Part shown: positions 1 through 8,347 of the stretch, piece after piece
How positions within the stretch are numbered: position 1 is the first letter of the stretch
How the letters are laid out: every line of letters begins with the position of its first letter
Source of the DNA: RGIG3178 sp942492795
GTDB lineage: Bacteria; Bacillota; Clostridia; Christensenellales; QAND01
Length of the DNA stretch: 64,000 nt
Direction of reading: 5' to 3'
NCBI GenBank assembly: GCA_942492795.1
Contig: OW818639.1
Coordinates: 2,542,001-2,606,000, forward strand
The notes under the pieces: generated by a model
The model's database searches: none
Told to the model about the DNA's origin: nothing
The model's input: the letters and a program-made list of their open reading frames with translations, nothing else
Program-made: the position numbers and the translations under genes

Positions 1-61
1 CATCGGACGGCTACTCTGACACAGCGCGGACGTTCCATGCACCATCCAATCATTATAGAAA

Positions 62-2551
62 GTGAAGGTGAAAACCTTGGTTCAGAAAGAAACACTGCAA
101 ATAAGCGGCATGACCTGCGCAGCATGCGCGAACCGCGTTCAAAAAGCCGTCGGCAAGTTGGACGGCGTCAGCGAAGCGGCGGTCAATTTCGCGACTGAAA
201 AGCTGTCGCTGCTGTATAACGACCAGTCAATATCATTGCCTAAGGTCAAAGAAACCGTTGAAAAGGCAGGATACGGCGTGGTAGAGGAAGTCAAAGCGAG
301 CAAAGTTACCATCCCTATCGGCGGCATGACCTGTGCCGCATGCGCGCAGCGGATCGAAAAAGCGCTTGGCAAGCTCGAGGGTGTAGCCCATGTATCGGTC
401 AACCTTGCAAGCGAGAAAGCAACCGTACTGTACAACGCACAAGCCGTCAAGCTTTCCGCGATCAAAGATGCCATCGAGAAAGCCGGATACCAGACGCTTG
501 CGATCGAGCGGGCCAACGCGGTAGACGAAGACAAGCTGCGCAAGGAAAAGGAAATCCGCATCCTGAAGCGAAAGTTCCTCATCGCGTCGCTGTTTGCGGT
601 TCCGCTTTTATACATAGCGATGGTCCCGATGATCTCGTGGCTGCGGCTGCCGTATCCCGGTTTCCTTAGCCCCATGGATTATCCGTTTACCTATGCGCTG
701 GTTGAAATTGCGCTGATCATTCCGGTGGTGATCGCGGGATACAAATTCTATACGGTGGGTTTTAAAGCACTGTGGCAGCGAAGCCCCAACATGGATTCGC
801 TGATCGCTATCGGCACCTCTGCCGCGATCCTCTACAGTCTTTACACCACCATACGCATTGTAGGCGGAGATTTCGGTGCGGTGAATGGTCTGTACTTTGA
901 AACGGCAGGCGTTATCATCGCCCTGATCCTGATGGGCAAGATGCTCGAGGCCATCAGCAAGGGCAAGACCTCCGAAGCGATTAAAAAGTTGATGGGGCTG
1001 GCGCCCAAAACAGCCATTGTGCTGCGGGACGGCAAAGAAGTGGAGACCCCGATCGACGAAGTCGAAATCGAGGACATCATCCTTGTGAAACCCGGCGAAA
1101 AGATCCCTGTGGATGGCATCGTTTTGGAAGGTCACACGGCCATCGACGAGTCCATGCTGACAGGAGAGAGCATGCCGATCGACAAGAAAGCGGGGGACAA
1201 GGTTTACGCCGCGACGATCAACAGCAACGGTTCGATTCAGTTTCAGGCCACAAAAGTGGGCGCAGACACCGCGCTGGCGCAGATCATCAAACTGGTGGAG
1301 GATGCACAGGGATCAAAGGCACCCATCGCACAGATGGCAGACATCGTATCGGGCTATTTCGTTCCCACCGTCGTCGCAATCGCCGTGCTGGCGTTTGCAG
1401 GATGGATGATTGCCGGGCACACGTTGGTGTTCTCGCTGACAATCTTCATATCGATACTGGTCATTGCCTGCCCCTGCGCCCTAGGGCTTGCCACCCCCAC
1501 CGCCATCATGGTGGGCACGGGCAAGGGCGCGCAATACGGCATTTTGATCAAAGGCGGCGAAGCGCTGGAGACAACCCATAAGATCAACACCATCGTCTTT
1601 GACAAAACAGGCACTTTAACCGAGGGTAAGCCCGAGGTAACGGATGTCATAACGGCTTCGGATGTTTCCAGAGAACGGTTGCTTCAGATTGCAGCCTCCG
1701 CCGAAAAGGGCTCGGAGCACCCGTTGGGCCAGGCCATTGTCAGGGGAGCGGAAAAAGAGCGAATCCTATTGCTCAAACCGAATGGATTTGAAGCCATTCC
1801 CGGTCACGGCATTGAAGTGACCATCGATGGCATACATGCCCTTATCGGCAACAAAAAGCTGATGGACGAAAGAAGCATCTCCCTTGATGAGATCCTCGAA
1901 CAGTCCAATTCGCTTGCAAGCGAAGGAAAGACGCCTATGTACGTCGCGTTTGACAACCAGTTGGTAGGGTTGATCGCGGTGGCAGATATCGTCAAGCCAA
2001 GCAGCGCCAAAGCGATCAAACAGCTCCAGGAAATGGGCATCGAGGTTGCCATGATCACCGGCGACAACCGCAGGACTGCCGAAGCGATAGCCCGTAAAGT
2101 TGGCATCGTCAGAGTTCTGGCCGAAGTGCTGCCGCAGGACAAATCCAACGAAGTCAAAAAACTGCAAGCCGAAGGCAAAAAAGTATCGATGGTGGGAGAT
2201 GGCATCAACGATGCACCCGCGCTGGTACAGGCCGACATCGGTATCGCGATCGGATCGGGCACCGACGTTGCGATGGAATCCGCGGATATCGTTTTGATGC
2301 GCAGCGATTTGATGGATGTGGCGACCGCCATCCAATTGAGCCGCAGCACCATCCGGAATATCAAACAAAATCTGTTTTGGGCATTTGCCTACAACGTAGC
2401 CGGCATACCGATCGCCGCAGGGCTTTTGTATCTGTTTGGCGGGCCACTGCTTAACCCGATATTCGCAGCGGCGGCGATGTCCTTGAGCTCCGTATCTGTG
2501 CTGACCAATGCGTTGCGGCTGAAACGGTTTAGACCCTATACAGAGGGATAA
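62..2551 (+). CDS. copA: Copper-exporting P1B-type ATPase CopA
   Basis: Membrane pump that moves Cu(I) out of the cytoplasm using ATP. Two N-terminal heavy-metal-associated domains each carry GMTCAAC (residues 16-22 and 87-93). The membrane copper site CPC is at 470-472, the phosphorylated aspartate is D514 in DKTGT, the nucleotide-domain SEHPLG motif follows, and the hinge GDGINDAP lies near residue 720. The last helices contain YN and MSLSS, as expected of Cu(I) ATPases. Its 829 residues are normal for a two-HMA CopA. A stop codon at 56-58 limits the 5' end. GTG 62, GTG 68 and TTG 77 are possible starts; TTG 77 has the best-spaced purine-rich site (GAAGGTG). It is first in a unit with a lipoprotein and CopZ. 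No CsoR or CopY regulator is visible. Confidence 0.95.
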   Translation: MKVKTLVQKETLQISGMTCAACANRVQKAVGKLDGVSEAAVNFATEKLSLLYNDQSISLPKVKETVEKAGYGVVEEVKASKVTIPIGGMTCAACAQRIEKALGKLEGVAHVSVNLASEKATVLYNAQAVKLSAIKDAIEKAGYQTLAIERANAVDEDKLRKEKEIRILKRKFLIASLFAVPLLYIAMVPMISWLRLPYPGFLSPMDYPFTYALVEIALIIPVVIAGYKFYTVGFKALWQRSPNMDSLIAIGTSAAILYSLYTTIRIVGGDFGAVNGLYFETAGVIIALILMGKMLEAISKGKTSEAIKKLMGLAPKTAIVLRDGKEVETPIDEVEIEDIILVKPGEKIPVDGIVLEGHTAIDESMLTGESMPIDKKAGDKVYAATINSNGSIQFQATKVGADTALAQIIKLVEDAQGSKAPIAQMADIVSGYFVPTVVAIAVLAFAGWMIAGHTLVFSLTIFISILVIACPCALGLATPTAIMVGTGKGAQYGILIKGGEALETTHKINTIVFDKTGTLTEGKPEVTDVITASDVSRERLLQIAASAEKGSEHPLGQAIVRGAEKERILLLKPNGFEAIPGHGIEVTIDGIHALIGNKKLMDERSISLDEILEQSNSLASEGKTPMYVAFDNQLVGLIAVADIVKPSSAKAIKQLQEMGIEVAMITGDNRRTAEAIARKVGIVRVLAEVLPQDKSNEVKKLQAEGKKVSMVGDGINDAPALVQADIGIAIGSGTDVAMESADIVLMRSDLMDVATAIQLSRSTIRNIKQNLFWAFAYNVAGIPIAAGLLYLFGGPLLNPIFAAAAMSLSSVSVLTNALRLKRFRPYTEG

Positions 2552-2571
2552 ATAGAAAGGAACGATAAAAC

Positions 2572-3246
2572 ATGAAAAAGAAAAACATTGTACTTTTGGC
2601 AGCCTTGCTTGCGATGATGTTGCTGCTCACCGCCTGCTCCGGTCTGGATGTGGTGGGCAAAGAATCAATCACGTCCTTTAACAAAATGCTGACGGCTGCC
2701 GGCAATAAGGTTGTGGTGGACACCCAATACAACGGCTGGTCCGTCAATGCGCCGGACGAAACCACAAAGTTCATCATAAGCGGAGACTTTACGAAAAGCC
2801 CGATGCATGACGTGATGATCGAGACCGACCTTGCGCCCTTCCTCAAAGCAGGGCTGGATATAACAAAACTTCCCGAGGACATGATCGTTGACGGTAAACT
2901 TCACGTCGGAACAAAGATAACGGCAAGCACCGCTGCCAAAGTTACGGCAAGCATATCCGGAGCATTTGAGCAGGTGGTAAAACTAAGCCGCGCCAGCATC
3001 AAATACCATGCCGACCTCGACCTTTACGGCGTAAGTGCCGGCAACGGCAACATGTTTGACTGGGCGAAAGATATGACCACAAACAAGCTGGATATCGTGT
3101 TTGCGCTGAACCCTCAACCGTTGATCGACGCGGGCGTTGACCCCGCTAAAGTGCAGGGCTGGATCCTCGGACAGGTAACAACGCAGGACGCGAACGGCAA
3201 GGATATTAAGGTAGATAAATTCCTCAAACCGTTCAATCTTCAGTAA
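2572..3246 (+). CDS. Lipoprotein of unknown function in the copper unit
   Basis: A 224-residue protein with a classic lipoprotein signal: charged MKKK start, hydrophobic stretch, and lipobox LTAC (Cys about residue 22), so it is probably anchored on the outer face of the membrane. The lipobox cysteine is the only cysteine, and I see no His- or Met-rich copper-binding cluster. The mature part looks soluble and mixed alpha/beta. It starts 20 bases after copA with AGAAAGGA upstream and ends 15 bases before copZ, so it is almost certainly co-transcribed with both. A role in copper handling is inferred from position only. I do not recognise the family. Confidence 0.85.
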   Translation: MKKKNIVLLAALLAMMLLLTACSGLDVVGKESITSFNKMLTAAGNKVVVDTQYNGWSVNAPDETTKFIISGDFTKSPMHDVMIETDLAPFLKAGLDITKLPEDMIVDGKLHVGTKITASTAAKVTASISGAFEQVVKLSRASIKYHADLDLYGVSAGNGNMFDWAKDMTTNKLDIVFALNPQPLIDAGVDPAKVQGWILGQVTTQDANGKDIKVDKFLKPFNLQ

Positions 3247-3261
3247 CAGGAGGCAATCGGG

Positions 3262-3468
3262 ATGGAGACAATCGTTTTAAACGTTACAGGCATGTCGTGT
3301 GAGCATTGTGTCAGAGCCGTCACCAATGCCGTGGGCGAACTTCAAGGTGTGTCCGGTGTTGCGGTAAGTTTAGAGAACAACACCGCTACAGTCACCCATG
3401 ATGCGGGCAAGGTTTCCCCGGATGATATCAAAGCCGCCATCGAGTTTGAAGGATACGAAGTCGTATGA
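3262..3468 (+). CDS. copZ: CopZ-like copper chaperone (single HMA domain)
   Basis: A 68-residue protein that is one heavy-metal-associated domain. The Cu(I)-binding motif GMSCEHC is at residues 10-16, and the C-terminal EGYEVV is typical of the fold's last strand. Chaperones of this family carry Cu(I) in the cytoplasm to the HMA domains of CopA, which is encoded just upstream. AGGAGG at 3248-3253 is well placed for the ATG. It is the last gene before a strong hairpin terminator. A mercury-type HMA protein is possible from the motif alone, but the CopA neighbour favours copper. Confidence 0.92.
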   Translation: METIVLNVTGMSCEHCVRAVTNAVGELQGVSGVAVSLENNTATVTHDAGKVSPDDIKAAIEFEGYEVV

Positions 3469-3489
3469 TGGGCGCGAAGCCATAAAAAG

Positions 3490-3522
3490 AAGGCACCTGC
3501 TATCTTGCAGGTGCCTTTTGTT
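3490..3522 (+). terminator. Intrinsic terminator of the copper unit
   Basis: Perfect 11-bp stem AAGGCACCTGC (3490-3500) and GCAGGTGCCTT (3507-3517) with a 6-base loop, followed by TTTGTTT. It sits between copZ and the convergent histidine kinase gene. The A-rich 5' side means it could also act on the minus strand. Confidence 0.88.
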
Positions 3523-3548
3523 TAGAACCGCCTGGTGAAATCAACGGA

Positions 3549-4949
3549 CTAAACGGCAGGTCTTTTCGGCAGCTTTACGGTGAACGTCGTTCCCTTGCCC
3601 ACGGCGCTTTGTACCGCTATGTGCCCGCCATGCATTTGGACGATCGTTTTGACGATCGCAAGTCCGATGCCCGCCCCGCCGGATTTGCTGCTGCGCGACG
3701 GATCCACCCTGTAAAACCGCTCAAAGAGGTATGGATGATGCTCGGACGCAATGCCGATGCCGTTATCCTTCACCTGGATTTGAACGGCTTGATCCCTGTC
3801 TGTGACGATGATCTCGATCGTGCCGCCAATAGGCGTATACTTCAGAGCGTTGGAAATCAGGTTGTTGAAAACCTGCCGTATTTTATCCCTGTCGGCCACA
3901 ATGATCTCTGTGGAGCCTGTGACGGACAGCGCAATGTGTTTTGCCATAAATTCGGGCTCGAAGCTCATCGCAGCCCTTTGGGCCAACTCTTTCACATCAA
4001 ATTCCGTCAAATCCAACGGCGCGCCTTCGTTTTCAAGCTGCGAGAGCTTTTCAAGGTCATTGACCAGGCGCGTCAGGCGCATGATCTCCTCGTGGCAGCT
4101 TTGCAAATGCTCCTCATCCGCCGGCAGAACGCCATCGATGAACGCCTCCATATTGCCCTGCAGCGCTGTCAGCGGCGTGCGCAGTTCGTGTGCGATGTCC
4201 GCAGTCAAATGCTTGCGAAGCGTATCCTGCTGCTGGAGTTTCAAAGACAGGCTGTTGACGGAAGCGATCAGCCTGTCCAGTTCCCGGGTATTGGATCCCT
4301 GCTCTATCCTTTGTTGGTATTCGCCCCTGGCGATGCGCTCCGTAGCCTCTATCGTTTGTGAGATCGGCTTGCTGATGCGGCTTGCCATATACAACCCCAG
4401 CGACAGCGCCGCTGCCAGCGCCAGAATGCCGACGCTCAGCAGGATGCGGTTGAGCATGTCCAGAAACGCCGTATCGCTCTGATTGAAATAGAAAGGCCCG
4501 TAATAACCGATGGTGACACTGCCGACACGGACGGCTGCTGCGGTTATAGGGTATTCTTTTTCCTCGTAAGCGCCTTGAAAGCTGGCGTAATGGCTCTGCA
4601 TGTTGTTGGCCATATCAACGAGCATTTGGTTGCACAACCCGTCGTTGTGAACGCGGGCATCCCAAAGCACCTGACCCTGCGCGTCGCTTACTTTGAGTAT
4701 CAGGCCGTGCTCCAACGCATTGATGCCGACTGCCTCAAGGCCATTGATGCTAAAACGCTGTGTGTCCGCGTCATATTCAAGCGCGGTTTGCGCGATGGTT
4801 TCTTCTATCCTGCCGGTGAGCTGTTGAATCACATACGATTCAAATTGCTTCTTTAAAAAGAAATTGGAAAACAGGCTGATGATCGCAACGATCAACAGCG
4901 CCAAAACCGCATAGGATAAGGAGAGTCTTGCTTTTAAAGAATGCTTCAT
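3549..4949 (-). CDS. Sensor histidine kinase of a two-component system
   Basis: A 466-residue membrane sensor. A transmembrane helix spans about 10-32, an extracytoplasmic sensor region about 33-165, a second helix about 167-188, a HAMP linker about 190-242, then the dimerisation/phosphotransfer domain with H-box AHELRTP (H254) and the ATPase domain with N-box NNLISNALKY (361-371), DNGIGI (395-400) and a glycine-rich GAGIGL. It starts directly after the response-regulator stop codon with no gap, so the two are co-transcribed, regulator first. It is convergent with the copper unit. Copper sensing is possible from position, but nothing in the sensor region proves it; BaeS-like envelope-stress sensing is an alternative. 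Confidence 0.93.
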   Translation of the reverse strand: MKHSLKARLSLSYAVLALLIVAIISLFSNFFLKKQFESYVIQQLTGRIEETIAQTALEYDADTQRFSINGLEAVGINALEHGLILKVSDAQGQVLWDARVHNDGLCNQMLVDMANNMQSHYASFQGAYEEKEYPITAAAVRVGSVTIGYYGPFYFNQSDTAFLDMLNRILLSVGILALAAALSLGLYMASRISKPISQTIEATERIARGEYQQRIEQGSNTRELDRLIASVNSLSLKLQQQDTLRKHLTADIAHELRTPLTALQGNMEAFIDGVLPADEEHLQSCHEEIMRLTRLVNDLEKLSQLENEGAPLDLTEFDVKELAQRAAMSFEPEFMAKHIALSVTGSTEIIVADRDKIRQVFNNLISNALKYTPIGGTIEIIVTDRDQAVQIQVKDNGIGIASEHHPYLFERFYRVDPSRSSKSGGAGIGLAIVKTIVQMHGGHIAVQSAVGKGTTFTVKLPKRPAV

Positions 4950-5645
4950 TTATACACCGCCAAACCGATAGCCCACGCCATGCACCGTTTTGATGTATGC
5001 AGGTTCCTTGGGGTTGTTCTCCATTTTTTGCCGGATGTTCTTGATATGCGTATCGATCGTCCGGTCGAATCCCTCATAGCCATCGCTTATCGCAGACGTT
5101 ATAAGTTCTTCCCTTGTAAAGATCTTTTGCGGATACTTTGCCATCGTGTAGAGCAGGTTGAATTCCGTTGCGGTAAGACCAATGCGCTCACCACGTTTTA
5201 GAACCTCCCGCCGCGTGCCGTCGATGGAAAGATCGCCGTCGTTGAAGACCAATTGGCTGGTCAGCGGCGCTTCAATGTTGGCCCTACGCAGCACGGCTTC
5301 AACACGCGCCATCAGTTGACGCGGGCTGAAAGGCTTGATGACATAGTCGTCCGCACCGATGCCGAACCCGTCTACGACACTTTCCTCCGCGCTTTTTGCG
5401 CTCAGCATGATGACAGGAGTCCGGGAGCGCAGCCGGATGGCCCTGCAAACTTCCTCTCCCGACATGCCGGGCAGCATGAGGTCGAGTATGACAAGCGCAG
5501 GGTGATACTGCTCGAACAGAAGCATGGCGCTTTGCCCGTCATACGCGCAAACCACATCATATCCGTTTTTGATCAGATACGTTTTGATGATTTCCATAAT
5601 TTTAACTTCATCATCCACGACGAGGATGGTCTTTTTTTGCACCAT
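4950..5645 (-). CDS. OmpR/PhoB-family response regulator
   Basis: A 231-residue DNA-binding regulator. The receiver domain has the acidic pair D11-D12, phospho-acceptor D55 (in VILDLMLPG), switch residue S82 and K104 in the VIKPF motif. A winged-helix DNA-binding domain follows (about 130-231) and ends in the usual VHGVGYRF. Its partner kinase follows immediately. A strong promoter lies about 40 bases upstream, with a direct repeat over the -35 that could be its own binding site. Confidence 0.95.
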   Translation of the reverse strand: MVQKKTILVVDDEVKIMEIIKTYLIKNGYDVVCAYDGQSAMLLFEQYHPALVILDLMLPGMSGEEVCRAIRLRSRTPVIMLSAKSAEESVVDGFGIGADDYVIKPFSPRQLMARVEAVLRRANIEAPLTSQLVFNDGDLSIDGTRREVLKRGERIGLTATEFNLLYTMAKYPQKIFTREELITSAISDGYEGFDRTIDTHIKNIRQKMENNPKEPAYIKTVHGVGYRFGGV

Positions 5646-5682
5646 TGCGGCACTCCTTCAAACAACGGCAGCTTCTATACTC

Positions 5683-5711
5683 ATTATATGGTGCCTTGCG
5701 ATAGGTATCAA
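5683..5711 (-). promoter_or_regulatory. Sigma-A-type promoter of the two-component operon
   Basis: On the minus strand, -35 TTGATA (5706-5711), 17-bp spacer, -10 TATAAT (5683-5688). The expected start site is near 5676, about 30 bases before the regulator ATG. Confidence 0.75.
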
Positions 5712-5731
5712 TTTCCAGATTGATGGTATCA
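5704..5731. promoter_or_regulatory. Direct repeat GGTATCA, possible regulator box
   Basis: GGTATCA occurs at 5704-5710 and 5725-5731, exactly 21 bp apart (two helical turns). It overlaps and extends upstream of the -35 of the two-component operon. Direct repeats in this arrangement are typical OmpR-family sites, so autoregulation is plausible but untested. Confidence 0.4.
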
Positions 5732-5872
5732 GCTCAATGTGAAGAAATCATGAAGGGATCGCTTTTTCTTTATAACCCCGCGGCAACTATATCATAACAC
5801 GCTCAACAGGGGATTGCAGCATCGCAAACAAGGGGCATCCGCGGGCGTTGTCCGAAAGCATAATGATCGGGT

Positions 5873-5901
5873 TTGGCGGTCAAAACAATGTATGGTATGA
5901 T
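5873..5901 (+). promoter_or_regulatory. Promoter of tcdA
   Basis: -35 TTGGCG (5873-5878), 17-bp spacer, -10 TATGAT (5896-5901). The start site would be near 5908. This places transcription inside the longest possible reading frame and supports the downstream ATG at 5948 as the real start of the gene. Confidence 0.65.
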
Positions 5902-5947
5902 GAGGTCGACCTATCATTTCGCATTAAGTTTAAGGAATGAACGCAAA

Positions 5948-6724
5948 ATGCTGAACGACTTTTCAAGAACGCAGCTGTTGTTGGGAAACGACGCGATGGA
6001 CACGCTTTCCCGGTCGTGTGTCGCTGTTTTCGGCATCGGCGGCGTGGGCTCCTTTGCAGCGGAAGCGCTGGCAAGATGCGGCATCGGAAAGCTGATGCTC
6101 TTTGACGACGACAGCGTCTGCCTGACCAACATCAACCGGCAGCTTATTGCCCTGCACAGCACCATAGGCCAAAAAAAAGTGGACGTGATGAAAAGCCGCA
6201 TCCTGGATATCAATCCGCGGTGCGAAGTCACAGTTTATGAATGCTTCTACGCCGAATCCAACGCGGATCAGTTCGACCTGTCGACATGCGATTATATCGT
6301 AGACGCGATCGATACCGTTTCCTCCAAACTGACGCTGATAGAGCGGGCAAAAAAAGCAATTGTGCCGATCATAAGCGCGATGGGTGCGGGCAACAAGCTT
6401 GACCCCACCCGGTTTGAAATCGCCGATATCTATAAGACCTCCGTTTGCCCGCTGGCCAAGGTGATGCGGCACGAACTCCGCGCGCGCGGGATCGAATCGC
6501 TCAAGGTCGTGTATTCCAAAGAAGAAGTCATCACACCGCAGGAGTCGGAAGAACTAAGCTGCAAGAACAACTGCGTCTGTCCGCCGGACGCAAAGCGAAA
6601 CTGCGCTGTTCGACGGCAAGTGCCGGGCAGTGTTTCGTTCGTTCCTTCGGTCGCCGGGTTGATTCTGGCGTCCGAAGTTGTCCGTGATCTTGTAAAGCGC
6701 CATCGGGATCGTACGAAGCCTTAA
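5948..6724 (+). CDS. tcdA: tRNA threonylcarbamoyladenosine dehydratase, ThiF/MoeB family
   Basis: Cytoplasmic ATP-dependent enzyme that cyclises t6A37 of tRNAs to ct6A. The N-terminal nucleotide-binding fold has GIGGVGSFAAEALARCGIG and the acidic FDDDSV; NINRQ follows and is diagnostic of ThiF/E1-like adenylating enzymes. It is 258 residues from ATG 5948, close to the normal TcdA length. The frame is open further upstream, but the promoter at 5873-5901 and AAGGAA before 5948 favour this start. It is single-gene and convergent with the hydrogenase-like gene. A HesA/MoeB-type sulfur-carrier activator is the alternative; length and sequence favour TcdA. Confidence 0.87.
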   Translation: MLNDFSRTQLLLGNDAMDTLSRSCVAVFGIGGVGSFAAEALARCGIGKLMLFDDDSVCLTNINRQLIALHSTIGQKKVDVMKSRILDINPRCEVTVYECFYAESNADQFDLSTCDYIVDAIDTVSSKLTLIERAKKAIVPIISAMGAGNKLDPTRFEIADIYKTSVCPLAKVMRHELRARGIESLKVVYSKEEVITPQESEELSCKNNCVCPPDAKRNCAVRRQVPGSVSFVPSVAGLILASEVVRDLVKRHRDRTKP

Positions 6725-6737
6725 CCGTATAAGCGAA

Positions 6738-6766
6738 GAAACCATCGTTGAGATGGTTTCTTTTTT
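6738..6766 (+). terminator. Intrinsic terminator of tcdA
   Basis: GAAACCATC (6738-6746) pairs with GATGGTTTC (6752-6760) across a 5-base loop, then six Ts. On the other strand it could help end the convergent hydrogenase-like transcript. Confidence 0.85.
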
Positions 6767-6791
6767 GTTGTTGTTTGGGTTGATTTCCGGT

Positions 6792-8045
6792 TTACTCAAA
6801 AATCCGTATAAACATGTTGTCCTGCTTTAAAAGGTCGTCGACGGTGTCATATCCGAGCCTTCGCAGCAGCGCAAACGTATAGGGGTTGTCCATGGGGGTT
6901 AAATAACTCGCCTGTTCGCCGTATTCGTTCACATTGTCCCGCCCCTGCTCCGCTTTTATCATCACACGGGGGCCGCCGACACAGCCGCCCTTGCAGCCCA
7001 TGCCTTCGAGAAAGTTGCCCGTAATGTTCCCGTGCGCAAACGCTTCAAGCAAACTTCTGCACTCCGTCATTCCGTCGGCTTGCAAAGCTATCAGCGGAAT
7101 ATGGGTCGTTTTAAGCTTGTCCAGCGTCTGTTCCACCGCTTCGCTCACGCCGCCGGTGCGCGCATAGATCCTGCCGGCTCTTGAGGAATGATCCCTTACA
7201 TCGTCCTCAAGGGTCAGCGGATCGAGGTTTGCAACGTTGAAAGCATCCTGTATTTCGGAAAACGTCAGCACATAATCCACGGCGTCCGCGATATCCTTCT
7301 CCTTGGCCTCCGCTTTTTTGGCAATGCAGGGTCCGATAAACACCGTTATGGCATCGGGTTGGATGCGTTTGATGGACCGTCCGCAGGCGACCATCGGGGA
7401 TACCGACGGCGGGACGTGGGATAAAAGCGGCGCGTACATCTTGCGGATCATCGCCACCCACAACGGGCAGCAGCAGCTGGCCAACAAAAAATCTTCCTTG
7501 GTTTTGACATGCGCGTCGAATTCCAGCGCTTCCTTGAGCGTTAAAAGATCGGCGAACAATGCGACCTCGATCATGCCGAAAAAGCCGAGCTTTTTAAAGG
7601 CGGAGCGCAGCTTTCCGGAAGTAATCCCTTCTCCGAACTGGCCCAAAAACGCGGGGGCTATCATCGCATACACCGGAACATCCCGCTGGTGCAGCGCTTC
7701 AAAGAGCGGCACGATGTCCTTGCGTTCACGGAAAATCCCGTTTGTACAGTTTCGGATGCATTCCGCGCAGCCGGTACAATCCGCCGTAACCTGGAGTTTC
7801 CCGGACTCATCGCGCCTGACGGCGGAAAACAGGCAGTCCAGATGGCAATTCTTCTGTTCTTCGGCCGAACAGGTGCATTCGTCCCCAAAACCGATTACAA
7901 CAGGATATTGCTGCGGATGCAGCAGCGAGTCGAGTTGCTTTGCATTGTAGTCGCCCGTCTGTTTGATCTTTTGCACTTCCTCGTCCATGGTGCCTTCAAA
8001 CGAGGCTTTAAGCACCTTTTGATACAACTCATCGTACCCTGTCAT
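6792..8045 (-). CDS. [FeFe]-hydrogenase-type iron-sulfur protein
   Basis: A protein of about 418 residues with an N-terminal iron-sulfur region (a CTCS...CHLDC cluster, then CTGCAECIRNC) followed by an iron-only hydrogenase large-subunit domain. All three H-cluster signatures are present in altered form: SCCCPLW for TSCCPxW, GPCIAKKAE for MPCxxKxxE, and GMGCKGGCVGGP for the last motif, so the cluster-binding cysteines are kept. It would make or sense H2 in the cytoplasm. The frame is open to 8228, but a run of six G (minus strand, 8055-8060) lies 9 bases before ATG 8045 and 3 bases before ATG 8051, so I chose 8045. No small subunit or HydEFG maturase gene is nearby. It resembles the short, less studied hydrogenase groups, so function is less certain than fold. 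Confidence 0.85.
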   Translation of the reverse strand: MTGYDELYQKVLKASFEGTMDEEVQKIKQTGDYNAKQLDSLLHPQQYPVVIGFGDECTCSAEEQKNCHLDCLFSAVRRDESGKLQVTADCTGCAECIRNCTNGIFRERKDIVPLFEALHQRDVPVYAMIAPAFLGQFGEGITSGKLRSAFKKLGFFGMIEVALFADLLTLKEALEFDAHVKTKEDFLLASCCCPLWVAMIRKMYAPLLSHVPPSVSPMVACGRSIKRIQPDAITVFIGPCIAKKAEAKEKDIADAVDYVLTFSEIQDAFNVANLDPLTLEDDVRDHSSRAGRIYARTGGVSEAVEQTLDKLKTTHIPLIALQADGMTECRSLLEAFAHGNITGNFLEGMGCKGGCVGGPRVMIKAEQGRDNVNEYGEQASYLTPMDNPYTFALLRRLGYDTVDDLLKQDNMFIRIFE

Positions 8046-8284
8046 TGGCATTGTCCCCCCGGATTGTTTTCGTATCCTTATGATGCTTCGATCCCCAGCG
8101 GATCGCAGCATCCGCAAGACCGCCGTCTTCCGATCATACCATAAACCGTATACCGTTCCGATTTCGTTTGCCTGTTTGACGCTCAAAGAGCGGGAGTACC
8201 TTCGGATATCCTTTGCAATAAGCGCCAAACGATGCCTTTGAGTGCATACGCATGAAACGGCAATTTAACGTTATCAATCGTACG

Positions 8285-8322
8285 GAAAACACTCCGCCGG
8301 GCGTTGAAGCACGGACGGAGTG
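8285..8322 (-). terminator. Probable terminator of the polyol dehydrogenase-like gene
   Basis: On the minus strand, CACTCCG (8316-8322) pairs with CGGAGTG (8290-8296) around a 19-base loop, followed by TTTT. It lies about 25 bases past the stop codon at 8348. Confidence 0.55.
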
Positions 8323-8347
8323 CATTGTTTTGACAAGGTATACCTGC

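Noticed and set aside
5873..5947. Earlier start of tcdA at 5873
   Set aside because: The segment coincides with a promoter (TTGGCG-N17-TATGAT), and the homologous protein starts at the ATG at 5948.
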